A stretch of DNA of 64,000 nt from CAITNM01 sp021298215 (GCA_046309815.1 JBKCOJ010000003.1:1-64000); one strand, 5' to 3'. Positions 36,634-44,767 are shown, counted from the first letter of the stretch. Notes: generated by a model from the letters alone, not told the origin. Made by a program: numbers and translations.

Positions 36634-36816
36634 ATGAGGAAGTATCAGAAAGTGATTTGTATGCTTGTGATGATTTCGCTGATTTTATCAGGCTCCCGTC
36701 CTGCTCCGGAAGAGTTAAACTTTATTGATTGCAATGTAATAGTATTGATTACCAAACATTTAACATTTTCTTATAAAAATGCGTTGTGTAATATACTATT
36801 ATTAGTAACACTTTGA
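36634..36816 (+). CDS. Small secreted or membrane peptide, cargo gene
   Basis: 60 residues from ATG 36634, five bases after GGAGGACA. The N-terminal hydrophobic stretch (VICMLVMISLILSGS) is a signal peptide; the C-terminus (NILLLVTL) is also hydrophobic. The sequence looks truncated at the end, compared with the neighbouring cargo proteins. No family recognised. Confidence 0.5.
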   Translation: MRKYQKVICMLVMISLILSGSRPAPEELNFIDCNVIVLITKHLTFSYKNALCNILLLVTL

Positions 36817-36825
36817 AGTGATTTT

Positions 36826-37065
36826 ATGAGAAATTTCTATTTATTATCAGTTTTATTTTTTACGCAGTCGCTCATGGCACCTACTCCTGATGTACTTGAA
36901 CTAGCCCCTACAAATTCTGAATATGAAGAAGCTAACCCACCTAAGCTTACAAAACTAGAAAGTATCAAAATGACTGTTAAAAAATTAAAAAAAATAGAGA
37001 TAGAAGACAGAATAGGAACACTCGCAGAGAATCCTGAAGATACAGATGGCTCAGATACAGAATAA
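36826..37065 (+). CDS. Small secreted acidic/basic protein, cargo gene
   Basis: 79 residues: signal peptide (MRNFYLLSVLFFTQSLMA), then a Pro/Glu-rich stretch, a Lys-rich helix (VKKLKKIEIEDRIG) and an acidic tail ending GSDTE. Ten bases after the previous gene. Unknown function. Confidence 0.55.
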   Translation: MRNFYLLSVLFFTQSLMAPTPDVLELAPTNSEYEEANPPKLTKLESIKMTVKKLKKIEIEDRIGTLAENPEDTDGSDTE

Positions 37066-37111
37066 TTTTAGTATTTAATCTCGTTTAAAAACTCAATCCA
37101 TTTTAACCCAA

Positions 37112-37137
37112 CCGCCGATACTCTCGGCGGTTTTTTT
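37112..37137 (+). terminator. Terminator of the CCGCCGA/TCGGCGG type, first copy
   Basis: CCGCCGA-TACTC-TCGGCGG plus seven T, followed by TTCAACATTAAGGAGACTAT and ATG. First (partial) member of the three-hairpin boundary repeat; the first two hairpins are degenerate here. Confidence 0.85.
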
Positions 37138-37160
37138 ATGTTCAACATTAAGGAGACTAT

Positions 37161-37451
37161 ATGAATACATTTACAAAAATTATTATTACTTCCATTTTAT
37201 TAAGCTTCGGATTCGGAGCAGAAAGCTCAGATGATGTTGAAAATCAGAATCATCATGCATCGCTAGAACGAAGCACAAAAATGCCTATAATCGTAAATAA
37301 TTTGCTTGAAATAACTATAAGTAGAATTCAAGAACTCTTCTCAACCCCAATAATGAAAGAATATGCTTGCCAAACTTTATCAACAGTAACAGGAGGTATC
37401 ATTTTGTACGGTTTGTATTATAGCTTTGGTTTATCACAACAGCATGAATAA
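37161..37451 (+). CDS. Small exported protein with C-terminal membrane segment, module copy 1
   Basis: 96 residues. The start MNTFTKII matches those at 37978 (MNTFTKII) and, loosely, 39505 and the capsid protein (MNTL). After the signal peptide comes a polar stretch, and near the C-terminus TVTGGIILYGLYYSFGL, a probable membrane span. Ribosome site AAGGAGACTAT, seven bases before ATG. Belongs to the tandem cargo modules between protease and capsid. Function unknown; a partner or anchor for the companion gene is a possibility only. Confidence 0.65.
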   Translation: MNTFTKIIITSILLSFGFGAESSDDVENQNHHASLERSTKMPIIVNNLLEITISRIQELFSTPIMKEYACQTLSTVTGGIILYGLYYSFGLSQQHE

Positions 37452-37562
37452 TTTAGAGATAAACCGAGTTTACCTATGGTATTTTATAGGCTTTCCTTTA
37501 GGAATCATTTAAGAAAGTCGTGATTAAAATACATTTAATATAAAAACTCTAGGTGCAATTGA

Positions 37563-37823
37563 GTGCTACTTCTGATTCAATCATTAATAATTATAATATT
37601 AAATTTAGCAAACTTATGCGGAAGCAATAATCCATGCTTGGAGGCAGAGTTAGATGGAATTTCAACAAGGAATTTTATTTCACCATCTTATACAACAAAC
37701 AATGTTACTAATCTGCAAAGAGAAACTCTTTCTTATACACAAAAATTTTTCTGTAGAGCTGCATCAACAGTAACCGCAGGAATCATTTTGTATAGTCTAT
37801 ATTATTTGTCCTTTGAGATTTAA
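37563..37823 (+). CDS. Small exported protein with the same C-terminal segment, module copy 1 second gene
   Basis: 86 residues with GTG start. Hydrophobic signal peptide (LLLIQSLIIIILNLANLCG), then a polar part and a C-terminal RAASTVTAGIILYSLYYL, nearly the same as the C-terminal segment of 37161-37451. In the other two module copies this second position is held by a trypsin-like gene, so this may be what remains of a rearranged copy. Weak ribosome site. Confidence 0.55.
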   Translation: MLLLIQSLIIIILNLANLCGSNNPCLEAELDGISTRNFISPSYTTNNVTNLQRETLSYTQKFFCRAASTVTAGIILYSLYYLSFEI

Positions 37824-37867
37824 GAAGCTGGATCCAAGTAACGACATAACATCTTAATTCCATGAAA

Positions 37868-37977
37868 CCTTGCAACTAAGCAAGGCTTCGTTTGAGTAAG
37901 TTTAAAAGCTTACTCAATTTTTAACCCAACCACTGATATCCTCAGTGGTTTTTTTATTTTTAACCTAAGGAGACTAT
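37868..37977 (+). repeat. Three-hairpin boundary repeat, copy B
   Basis: Three stems in order: CCTTGC/GCAAGG (37868-37885), GAGTAAG/CTTACTC (37894-37915), AACCACTGA/TCAGTGGTT (37929-37950) with a T tract, then CTAAGGAGACTAT before ATG. Compared with copies at 39398 and 40997 the stem bases differ on both sides so that pairing is kept. Confidence 0.85.
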
Positions 37978-38322
37978 ATGAATACATTTACAAAAATTAT
38001 TACGGTATTAGCACTTACAAGCTTCTGTTTTGCAGCTGAAGAGGATTTGATCCACATCAAGCATCAAAGTCCAATACGTGGAAAAGACATCGTTCAAATA
38101 CAGCCAACTGACATGCAAATAATCAATCAAAATTCAGGTAATCTACCAGAAACAAAAATACAAGATAATTATTGGCATCAATATTGTCTTGATCCGCTTT
38201 CCGTATATTTATCAAAAAGAAATTGCCCTGAAGATTTTATAGAAAAATTTTGTGTTCCTTGCACAACAAATTCCATTAGTGGTTTATGCATAATAATTAC
38301 TATGAGATTATGTGGCTGTTAA
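37978..38322 (+). CDS. Small exported cysteine-containing protein, module copy 2
   Basis: 114 residues starting MNTFTKIITVLALTSFCFAAEED, a signal peptide almost the same as those at 37161 and 39505. The mature part ends with a Cys-rich stretch (CLDP, RNCPEDF, FCVPCTTN, LCIIITMRLCGC). The short hydrophobic run near the end may match the membrane segment of its sister proteins. Companion of the catalytically dead trypsin-like gene at 38422. Unknown function. Confidence 0.65.
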   Translation: MNTFTKIITVLALTSFCFAAEEDLIHIKHQSPIRGKDIVQIQPTDMQIINQNSGNLPETKIQDNYWHQYCLDPLSVYLSKRNCPEDFIEKFCVPCTTNSISGLCIIITMRLCGC

Positions 38323-38421
38323 TTCGCCTTACCTATAACATTTTATAGGGCTTATGTTAGGAGGCTGTTAATGAGGATGGATTAAAAATACTCATAGTAA
38401 CATCAGTTTTTTTGTGAACAC

Positions 38422-39375
38422 ATGAGATTTTTTATACCAATACTTTTTGCGCTGCAGGCGATCATTCCGAGTGAAACTCTGCTGGATGCTCTAGCTGAAA
38501 AAAGAATAGAACAACAGCTAACAGCTTCACCATCAAGTAATTCTTATAACAATATTGGAAAATTATATCGTGCAGGCGAATCAGAATACCACCGTACTTC
38601 TGTTACTTTTTATAAAGGAAAGACCTGCTTTACAACAGCTTTCCTAAAATCTTTTCGTCACTACGAAGTAGAATTTGAAATCAATTCAGGAAACGTACAA
38701 CGGTATAAAGTAGAGTGTTTTGTTCAACATCCAAAATTTCTCACAGACTACAACGGATCAAATTATAGTTTGTCGATTTTAATTTTAGATAGGACAGTTA
38801 CTGAATTGTCTGGCCTTTCCATCAGTGATGAATTACCAGAACCACGAATTTTTGGTGAAGATCAGTACCCATTAATCTATGTCGGATACAGCACAATTTC
38901 TGCAAGAGACCAGAAATTTTCTACGCTAAACGGCTCAAAAAAAATATTACAAGTACCTATTAAAGAATACACCACACAAGAAGATAAGTTTGGGCTATTT
39001 TTAGAGCCTTATCGGGGAGAAGGCCATAGCACGACTATACCTTATCATTTTCTTACTAATACAGGCATGTGGGGAGGAGGTGTTTTTGATAAAGACGAAA
39101 AACTTGTATCTATTATTGGATTTTCAGGCTTCCGCATTACTGAAGATACTAAAGTAAGCATAGATGAAAATTTATACAAACCACTTTATGGAATTTATTC
39201 TGCCCTTGTTAATGTTGTAATTCCATATATACCATGTACTACAATTACACCATACAATATAGATCTTGTAATACCTGGAATAGAGCCACAAAGTGTACCA
39301 CTAAAACCACTTAAAAGATGGATCGAAGAAACACGTGCACAACATGATGATACTTATATTGCAAATAGCATTTGA
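38422..39375 (+). CDS. Secreted trypsin-like pseudoprotease
   Basis: 317 residues, signal peptide (FFIPILFALQAIIP). It aligns along its length with the protease at 39932. Examples: KTCFTTAF vs KTCLAAAH; NYSLSILILDR vs SYDLAILILEK; TGMWGGGVF vs YGMSGGPVF; and the shared tail (KRWIEETRAQHDDTYIANS vs KEWIDEVRRQYDDTYLVDT). All three catalytic positions are changed: His to Phe74, Asp to Ser116, Ser to Trp217. The fold looks kept and the frame is intact, so it is probably expressed as a non-catalytic protein (decoy, inhibitor or binding protein), not a decayed gene. The role is inferred. Confidence 0.82.
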   Translation: MRFFIPILFALQAIIPSETLLDALAEKRIEQQLTASPSSNSYNNIGKLYRAGESEYHRTSVTFYKGKTCFTTAFLKSFRHYEVEFEINSGNVQRYKVECFVQHPKFLTDYNGSNYSLSILILDRTVTELSGLSISDELPEPRIFGEDQYPLIYVGYSTISARDQKFSTLNGSKKILQVPIKEYTTQEDKFGLFLEPYRGEGHSTTIPYHFLTNTGMWGGGVFDKDEKLVSIIGFSGFRITEDTKVSIDENLYKPLYGIYSALVNVVIPYIPCTTITPYNIDLVIPGIEPQSVPLKPLKRWIEETRAQHDDTYIANSI

Positions 39376-39397
39376 ATAAGAAATTCACGAATGCATG

Positions 39398-39504
39398 CCT
39401 TGTAATTCACAAGGCCTCGTTTGAGTAAGTTTAAAAGCTTGCTCAATTTTAACCCAACCGCCGATACCCTCGGCGGTTTTTTATGTTCAACAAAAGGAGA
39501 CTAT
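39398..39504 (+). repeat. Three-hairpin boundary repeat, copy C
   Basis: CCTTGT/ACAAGG (39398-39414), GAGTAAG/CTTGCTC, CCGCCGA/TCGGCGG (39458-39476) with T tract, then AAAAGGAGACTAT before ATG. Confidence 0.85.
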
Positions 39505-39849
39505 ATGAATACATTATTTATAAAAATTACTACGTTAGCAGCACTTACAGGATTTTGTTTTGCCACAGAAGAAATTATCGATGATATTGAAATAGGCCGA
39601 AGTGATTCTACCGTCACACAACTTTCGATGTCATCCGCTTCTGCAGAAGGCCTCAGTATTATGTCAGAGCAAGACGTACCACCCTTTCGTGCTGCATATC
39701 AAGAACCCTCTACCGCTCCTGCCCGTAACAACCGTGATATTTTTCTAAGGATTACACAGTTCACTTTAAAACATAGCGGCAAGATTATCGGAACTGTAAT
39801 AAGTGGCGTCATCGCTTATGAAATATGCAGCTTCCTTGCGACACTATAG
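39505..39849 (+). CDS. Small exported protein with C-terminal membrane segment, module copy 3
   Basis: 114 residues from ATG 39505 (AAGGAGACTAT ribosome site); an upstream in-frame start would run through the repeat hairpins. Signal peptide ITTLAALTGFCFA then EEIIDDIE, as in copy 2. The C-terminal KIIGTVISGVIAYEICSFL is a membrane span at the position of TVTGGIILYGLYY in copy 1. Companion of the apparently active trypsin-like protease. Unknown function. Confidence 0.65.
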   Translation: MNTLFIKITTLAALTGFCFATEEIIDDIEIGRSDSTVTQLSMSSASAEGLSIMSEQDVPPFRAAYQEPSTAPARNNRDIFLRITQFTLKHSGKIIGTVISGVIAYEICSFLATL

Positions 39850-39931
39850 AAAATGATAGGCTTTAACTTAAAAATTCTTTAAGAAGGTCGGTCGCAAAAT
39901 AACTCTCAGATACATAAATTGGGATGTTATT

Positions 39932-40927
39932 TTGTTAAAATTCATCGAAATATTTTTAACCTTTATTTTCTTAAACCACGCTTTTGCGAGTTACTCACCT
40001 TTACCAACAACGGATGATATAGATGAAACACTCACAGATGAGGCATTGCAGCGATTAGCATATTCAACCCCTCTTCACAATAATGTTGGCATACTACGTT
40101 ATTACACAGATCACGATCAGGGACGAAATGTAATACCTATGGAAGGATCTGCCTTTTATATTGGTGGAAAAACCTGCTTAGCAGCTGCGCATTGTTGCTA
40201 TACTCATTTTGCAAATCAAAAAATTTGCTGCGAAGTTGGCTTTGAAATAGATGGGCAAACATTCCAATATTACCAGGTGCAGTATCGTACGATACATCCA
40301 GAGTTTAAGAATAATCGAAGCTATGATCTCGCTATTTTAATTTTAGAGAAACCTGTAGAAGGGCTCACTGACCTTAAGCTTAGTGACGATTTTAAAAGTC
40401 CACAAATTTATGACGAATGTCAGCACCTACTCACTTACGTAGGATATGGAGCAAAAAACGTATGGAATGAGTGGTGTTATGTTGTAGATAATAAAAGAAG
40501 AGCCGTGCAAGCTTATACCTGTGAATGTCGCGCAAGTGAAAAGTTATTTAAAGTTTATTCAGCACCCTATGGACGATATATTGCGTCCAAAGAGAGAAGA
40601 CCTCCAATACCATATGAAGCCCATCCTAGGTATGGAATGAGTGGAGGACCCGTATTTAATGAAAATAATGAAGTAGTAGGTATTATAAAGGGATTCGCAA
40701 ATCCATTGAATGCATCAAATGGAAGAACAAAATTATATGCGCAAATTGCGGCCTTTCTAAACAGTATTATTAATAGATTGGATACCTTTCATGTAATGCC
40801 CTTACTCAATCCAGAATTTGCAGAACATGGCGCATATACAACTAGTTGCCCAGTGGCACCTTTTAAAGAGTGGATTGATGAAGTGCGAAGGCAGTATGAC
40901 GATACTTATCTTGTAGACACCGTTTAA
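39932..40927 (+). CDS. Secreted trypsin-like serine protease (S1 family), apparently active
   Basis: 331 residues, start TTG at 39932 with signal peptide FIEIFLTFIFLNHAFA. The triad is present: His87 in LAAAHCC, Asp132 in SYDLAILIL, Ser237 in YGMSGGPVF. Many cysteines (CC, CECR) suggest disulfides, as expected outside the cytoplasm. Secreted trypsin-like proteases are rather unusual in bacteria of this kind and could act on host proteins. It is the third copy of the cargo module and paralogous to 38422. Substrate unknown. Confidence 0.85.
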   Translation: MLKFIEIFLTFIFLNHAFASYSPLPTTDDIDETLTDEALQRLAYSTPLHNNVGILRYYTDHDQGRNVIPMEGSAFYIGGKTCLAAAHCCYTHFANQKICCEVGFEIDGQTFQYYQVQYRTIHPEFKNNRSYDLAILILEKPVEGLTDLKLSDDFKSPQIYDECQHLLTYVGYGAKNVWNEWCYVVDNKRRAVQAYTCECRASEKLFKVYSAPYGRYIASKERRPPIPYEAHPRYGMSGGPVFNENNEVVGIIKGFANPLNASNGRTKLYAQIAAFLNSIINRLDTFHVMPLLNPEFAEHGAYTTSCPVAPFKEWIDEVRRQYDDTYLVDTV

Positions 40928-40940
40928 AAGATATTACTAA

Positions 40941-40980
40941 CTAGGTCCTTGCGCCTTCTTCGAAGGCTCAGGACGACAAA
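40941..40980 (+). repeat. Dispersed GGATC...GACGAC hairpin repeat, copy
   Basis: CTAGGTCCTTGCGCCTTCTTCGAAGGCTCAGGACGACAAA in outline, nearly the same as the copy at 23039. It falls between the protease gene and the boundary repeat. Confidence 0.5.
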
Positions 40981-40996
40981 TATTCACCCCACGCTG

Positions 40997-41105
40997 CCTT
41001 GTAATATACAAGGCTTCGTTTGAGTAAGCTGAAAGACTTGCTCAATTTTAACCCAACCGCCGATATCCTCGGCGGTTTTTTTATGTTCAACATTAAGGAG
41101 ACTAT
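40997..41105 (+). repeat. Three-hairpin boundary repeat, copy D, leader of the capsid gene
   Basis: CCTTGT/ACAAGG (40997-41013), GAGTAAG/CTTGCTC, CCGCCGA/TCGGCGG (41057-41075) with T tract, ATTAAGGAGACTAT then ATG of the major capsid gene. Presumably the ancestral copy, since capsid is the phage gene. Confidence 0.85.
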
Positions 41106-42164
41106 ATGAATACATTAGAACAATCCCTCAACCGTCTTGAAAAGGCTGTACAAAATATTGGCCAATCTGAGATGCAGCATAAAGCACTTGAGAGACCGGT
41201 TTTTGATACTAAGAATACGGAGACTAAAGACAAAGCTGATAATGTGCAAAATTTTGTAAAATACGGCGAAAAGGCATTGTCATCGCAAGAAGGCACAGGA
41301 AGCTTAGTCATTAGAAAGCCAAGCATTTCAGATATTGTCGAAAAGCCTTTTGCACCTACCCTGTTTCGCGATATTGCTGGAAAGGCGATTGTCCAATCAG
41401 ATCACTTAGAGCTTGTACGTGAAAAAGGGAATACCGACGCCGGCTGGGCACATGAAACGACGCTAGGAGCTGAAACCAATACAGCTGACTTAATGAAAAT
41501 TTTGATTCCCGTGCATGAAATGTATGCGCGAACTCGAATTAGTCAGCGCCTTATTGATGATGCGGTCATTAATTTAGAAAGCTGGTTATTAGATAGTATT
41601 GAGCGAAAATTTAGCCAGCTCGAAGAGGATGCTTTTATTAATGGTTCTGGTGAACAGATGCCAAAAGGTCTTTTAACATATGATCGCGTACAGGCGCATG
41701 CTTACGAGTGGGGCAAGATGGTGGAGTATCGCACTGGTGCAAATGGTGAAATTGTTCATGCAGATATTTTACTTGATACGGTTGCTAGCTTAAAGACACC
41801 TTACTTAAGCGGTGCATGCTGGGTAATGTCACGTTCTGCTTTTGCTGAAATCAGACGATTGAAAGAACCTTCGACAGGACGATACTTATGGCAACCAAGC
41901 TTGCAAGAAAGAGGTGGAAATACACTGCTTGGATTCCCAATCATCTTAAGCGATGCAATGCCAGCGTTAAAAGCTGGAACACCTTCCACCTCAATTGCGT
42001 TTGGGAACTTTTCATTAGGCTATCAAATTGTTGATCGCGGTGAATTTACAATTTTAAGAGATCCATTTTCGGCAAAACCATTTGTTGAATTTTACGTAAC
42101 GCAGCGACTGGGCGGCGATGTAGTAGATTTTGACGCAATTAAATTCATTACCGCTGGTGAATAA
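41106..42164 (+). CDS. HK97-type major capsid protein
   Basis: 352 residues. An N-terminal coiled delta-like domain (LEQSLNRLEKAVQNI) is cleaved in this family. The HK97 fold follows, with typical parts GAGWAHET-like DAGWAHETTLGAET, IPVHEMYARTRISQRLIDDA, FINGSGEQMPKGLL, WVMSRSAF, LLGFPIILSDAMP and YQIVDRGEFTILRDPF. It builds the icosahedral head. It starts at the same leader as the cargo modules. Somewhat short for the family, but complete in order. Confidence 0.95.
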   Translation: MNTLEQSLNRLEKAVQNIGQSEMQHKALERPVFDTKNTETKDKADNVQNFVKYGEKALSSQEGTGSLVIRKPSISDIVEKPFAPTLFRDIAGKAIVQSDHLELVREKGNTDAGWAHETTLGAETNTADLMKILIPVHEMYARTRISQRLIDDAVINLESWLLDSIERKFSQLEEDAFINGSGEQMPKGLLTYDRVQAHAYEWGKMVEYRTGANGEIVHADILLDTVASLKTPYLSGACWVMSRSAFAEIRRLKEPSTGRYLWQPSLQERGGNTLLGFPIILSDAMPALKAGTPSTSIAFGNFSLGYQIVDRGEFTILRDPFSAKPFVEFYVTQRLGGDVVDFDAIKFITAGE

Positions 42165-42166
42165 TT

Positions 42167-42706
42167 ATGCAGCTTAAGCGTCTTCTTGTTACAAGTGATG
42201 AATTGGTTCCACTTGAAGAACTAAAAGAACACATGCGTATTGAGCACGAGGATGAAGACTCTTTATTAAAGAGTCTTCTCCGTTCGGCATACGACTGGGT
42301 TGAGCAGTTCACCAATCGGTCCTTGCTTACTACGCAATGGTGCTTTAAATCACTTCCCCTAAAAAAGGGAAGTGAAATTAACATATGCTTACCCTTTCCC
42401 GACTTAATAAGAATAGAAAGCGTACACCATGTCTTTACTCCAGATCACAAAGAACTTCTAAGGCGGTTTGTTATTGAAGAAAAAAATGGCCTTTCTTATG
42501 TTTGCCTTTTAAGCAAAGGTGTTCCGATCGAAATTATCTATAAATCTGGCTTTGGAGAAAGCTTTGACAAAGTACCAGAAGCTATACGCCAGGCAATTAA
42601 AGTGTTGGCAGCTAGTTGGCATGAAAATCGAGAAGGGTCGTTCTGTGGCATTCCAGATACACTAAGAACTTTTTTACATCCATATCAAGTTAGGAGATTA
42701 GTATGA
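42167..42706 (+). CDS. Phage head-tail connector (gp6-like) protein
   Basis: 179 residues. The beginning EELKEHMRIEHEDEDSLLKSLLRSAYDWVEQFTNRSLLTTQW is the usual start of gp6-like head completion proteins. Later parts (PDLIRIESV, IRQAIKVLAASWHENRE) also fit. It forms the ring below the portal. Three bases after the capsid stop; its own stop overlaps the next start (ATGA). Confidence 0.88.
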   Translation: MQLKRLLVTSDELVPLEELKEHMRIEHEDEDSLLKSLLRSAYDWVEQFTNRSLLTTQWCFKSLPLKKGSEINICLPFPDLIRIESVHHVFTPDHKELLRRFVIEEKNGLSYVCLLSKGVPIEIIYKSGFGESFDKVPEAIRQAIKVLAASWHENREGSFCGIPDTLRTFLHPYQVRRLV

Positions 42707-43053
42707 AGATTTCTGATTTCAATGAGCGTATACAAGCTTTTTACGAAAATTGGACCGAAGAAAAAGACGGTGATTTTAAAAAAATTTTAGATAAAGGAGG
42801 ACGATTTTGGGCTCACATTATCCCCATTTCTCCTTCCTTAAATACCTCTGAAGACAAGTCTGAGAGTCAAAAAAATCGCTATTCTATAACTATGCATAAA
42901 AAGCATATCAGCAATACTAGACATGCATACTTAAGATGGTTAGGATGGAATCATAAACTTTTAGAGATATATACTCCATGGCTAGAAATAAGGGGATTTC
43001 CGTATGTTAAATGTCTGGCAAAAGAGTGTATCGAGGAGGAACACAATGGCTGA
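42703..43053 (+). CDS. Phage head-tail adaptor-like protein
   Basis: 116 residues, coupled by ATGA overlap to the previous gene. Position and fragments (FWAHIIPIS, SITMHKKHISNTRHAYLRW, LLEIYTPWLEIRGFPYVKCLAKE) fit the SPP1 gp16-like/GTA head-tail adaptor group, though the sequence is divergent. It also overlaps the start of the next gene. Confidence 0.7.
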   Translation: MKISDFNERIQAFYENWTEEKDGDFKKILDKGGRFWAHIIPISPSLNTSEDKSESQKNRYSITMHKKHISNTRHAYLRWLGWNHKLLEIYTPWLEIRGFPYVKCLAKECIEEEHNG

Positions 43054-43456
43054 TTTCGGTGTGCTTAGCGCTATACGTGATATGCTAAAAATACAATTGT
43101 CGACTGATGATCATCAAATTGGAGAGCATATTCACATTAATTACCCAGCAAAAACAGCAACTTTTCCAATGGTTGTGCTTGAGCTGGAAGAAGTATGGAC
43201 ATCTCTTGCTCTGGGGAAACATTCCCCTCGAGCACGTCTTAAGCTGCAAGCAAAAACTCTAAGTAACAAATTGAGCGGGAAAGAATCGATCACCATCGCT
43301 GAAAGGCTACGGGGATCAATCGATGGAAAAACCATCCAACTTGATGATGGAAAAATTGTCACTTTGCGTCTTGAAAATAGCATCGTTGATATTCCAACGA
43401 TGCTTAATAAAACGCGCAATGTTCAACAAGTCTTTGAAGCAATAGTGAGGGGATAA
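43046..43456 (+). CDS. DUF3168-type tail completion protein
   Basis: 136 residues from ATG 43046 (GAGGAGGA ribosome site), overlapping the previous gene by eight bases. The parts HIHINYPAKTATFPMVVLELEE, ARLKLQAKTLS and IAERLRGSIDGKTIQLDDGKIVTLRLENS fit the small tail terminator group (DUF3168, as in GTA and lambdoid clusters). Role by family: capping and joining the tail tube. Confidence 0.72.
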   Translation: MADFGVLSAIRDMLKIQLSTDDHQIGEHIHINYPAKTATFPMVVLELEEVWTSLALGKHSPRARLKLQAKTLSNKLSGKESITIAERLRGSIDGKTIQLDDGKIVTLRLENSIVDIPTMLNKTRNVQQVFEAIVRG

Positions 43457-43457
43457 A

Positions 43458-43562
43458 ATGATACATATAGATGAAGAAATGATTGAGGACATCTTAAGGA
43501 ATCTCGAACTATATGACACGACACTAATGCTGTCATTGCCTCGTTGGGCACAAAATGTATAG
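43458..43562 (+). CDS. Possible 34-residue phage protein
   Basis: ATG 43458 with GAGGGG six bases upstream opens a 34-codon frame starting MIHIDEEMIEDILRNLELYD and ending RWAQNV. Its stop abuts the ribosome site AGGGGG of the next gene. Too short to judge by content; position and good ribosome site argue for a real small gene. Confidence 0.45.
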   Translation: MIHIDEEMIEDILRNLELYDTTLMLSLPRWAQNV

Positions 43563-43570
43563 GGGGCATT

Positions 43571-44077
43571 ATGGAATCAGAATTAACAATCAATATTGGT
43601 GGACTACCTCCGTTTTCTGCACGTGGTTGTGAACAAGTTTTAATTCCTATCACACAAGGGGATTTTCATCGCAATGTTTACGGCGAGTTGATTTACCTAG
43701 GAGATGATACGCACACAAAGTACAAAAGTGTTGTAAAATGCAGCGATAAAGCAGCTATTGCGACCAATGGATTATATAGGGGAAGAGAACTTGAACTTGG
43801 GTGTATTCAACGCTTATGGCAAAAATTCGAAGAAAACCAGCGCGATATACGTCTAGATAAACTACCTGTAGGCGGCTCTATATTTGCGTATGATGATGAA
43901 AATCAAGAAATTACTATTATGCATAGCCAAGGTAAAAGTGTGCAGCTGCAAACACCTCACACAAAGGGGTATATTTGCTATAGACCATTGCTTAATGTAA
44001 GGGTCGTGCAATATTCTTTAAGCACGAATGAATGGGGCGTGAGAGTCGGTTGGGAAATGGAGTGTGAAGAAATTTAA
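43571..44077 (+). CDS. Phage structural protein, probably tail-associated, unidentified
   Basis: 168 residues from ATG 43571, four bases after AGGGGGC; a longer TTG start upstream is not needed. Mixed beta-rich sequence with FSARGCEQVLIPITQGDFHRNVYGELIYLG and GVRVGWEMECEEI. In HK97/GTA clusters the major tail protein or a DUF2793-like gene would sit here; I cannot match either. Followed by a terminator at 44221 and cargo genes. Confidence 0.5.
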   Translation: MESELTINIGGLPPFSARGCEQVLIPITQGDFHRNVYGELIYLGDDTHTKYKSVVKCSDKAAIATNGLYRGRELELGCIQRLWQKFEENQRDIRLDKLPVGGSIFAYDDENQEITIMHSQGKSVQLQTPHTKGYICYRPLLNVRVVQYSLSTNEWGVRVGWEMECEEI

Positions 44078-44220
44078 GAATTTTTAAAAAATCATTCTGA
44101 CCTGATTATGTATTTTAATATTTTTCTAGCACCCAATTCATCATCACATTAACGATAACATTTATTACGACTGCTGAACTTCATCAAGCAAGCTAAAAAC
44201 AAGCATACACGAACGAATGA

Positions 44221-44261
44221 AAAGCACTGAAAGCATAAACGCTTTTGGTGCTTTTTTTATT
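44221..44261 (+). terminator. Rho-independent terminator, AAAGC/GCTTT family
   Basis: AAAGCACTGAAAGC-ATAAAC-GCTTTTGGTGCTTT followed by further T's. Same family as 31618 and 34747; it precedes the ribosome site of the next secreted gene. Confidence 0.85.
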
Positions 44262-44293
44262 GCCTAAACACTTTACAACAAAAAGGACTTTTT

Positions 44294-44767
44294 ATGAAAA
44301 AATTCTGTTTAATCGTATTATTTCTAAGCGCTGCTTTTGCAGCAATGCAAAATCAACCTTATGAAGAATATCAAAACAATCGAAAAAAATTATTTTCAGG
44401 ATCAAGAATTAAACCTAAGTCAATAGATGATCGTCTACCTTCCCAAAGTATCATGATTGTAAAATTCATGATTCCAATACCTCAAGCACAATCAGACCGT
44501 ACGATTTCAGGAGAACGAGCCTATCTTTCTTCTATTACAAAAGCTATAAAAGCTTCGCGAAATATTTACACTTTTATGAGAACAATAGAGAGAAACTCCT
44601 TTTTAGAACAGTTCGATAAAACTTTCGCAAATTTAGAGGGTGAAGAACAGAGAAGAGACGAAATTATGCTCAATCCAACATTTGTTAGTCAAACAATACA
44701 AAGCCTTGTAAATATAACTGAAGCATTGAAAGACTCCTTTTTTACATCACCTCAATTAATTTTATAA
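44294..44767 (+). CDS. Secreted protein, cargo gene, unknown function
   Basis: 157 residues, AAAGGACT ribosome site, signal peptide MKKFCLIVLFLSAAFAAM. Mature part helical and charged (ITKAIKASRNIYTFMRTIERNSFLEQF). No family recognised. It breaks the phage tail region, with the terminator at 44221 in front. Confidence 0.7.
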   Translation: MKKFCLIVLFLSAAFAAMQNQPYEEYQNNRKKLFSGSRIKPKSIDDRLPSQSIMIVKFMIPIPQAQSDRTISGERAYLSSITKAIKASRNIYTFMRTIERNSFLEQFDKTFANLEGEEQRRDEIMLNPTFVSQTIQSLVNITEALKDSFFTSPQLIL

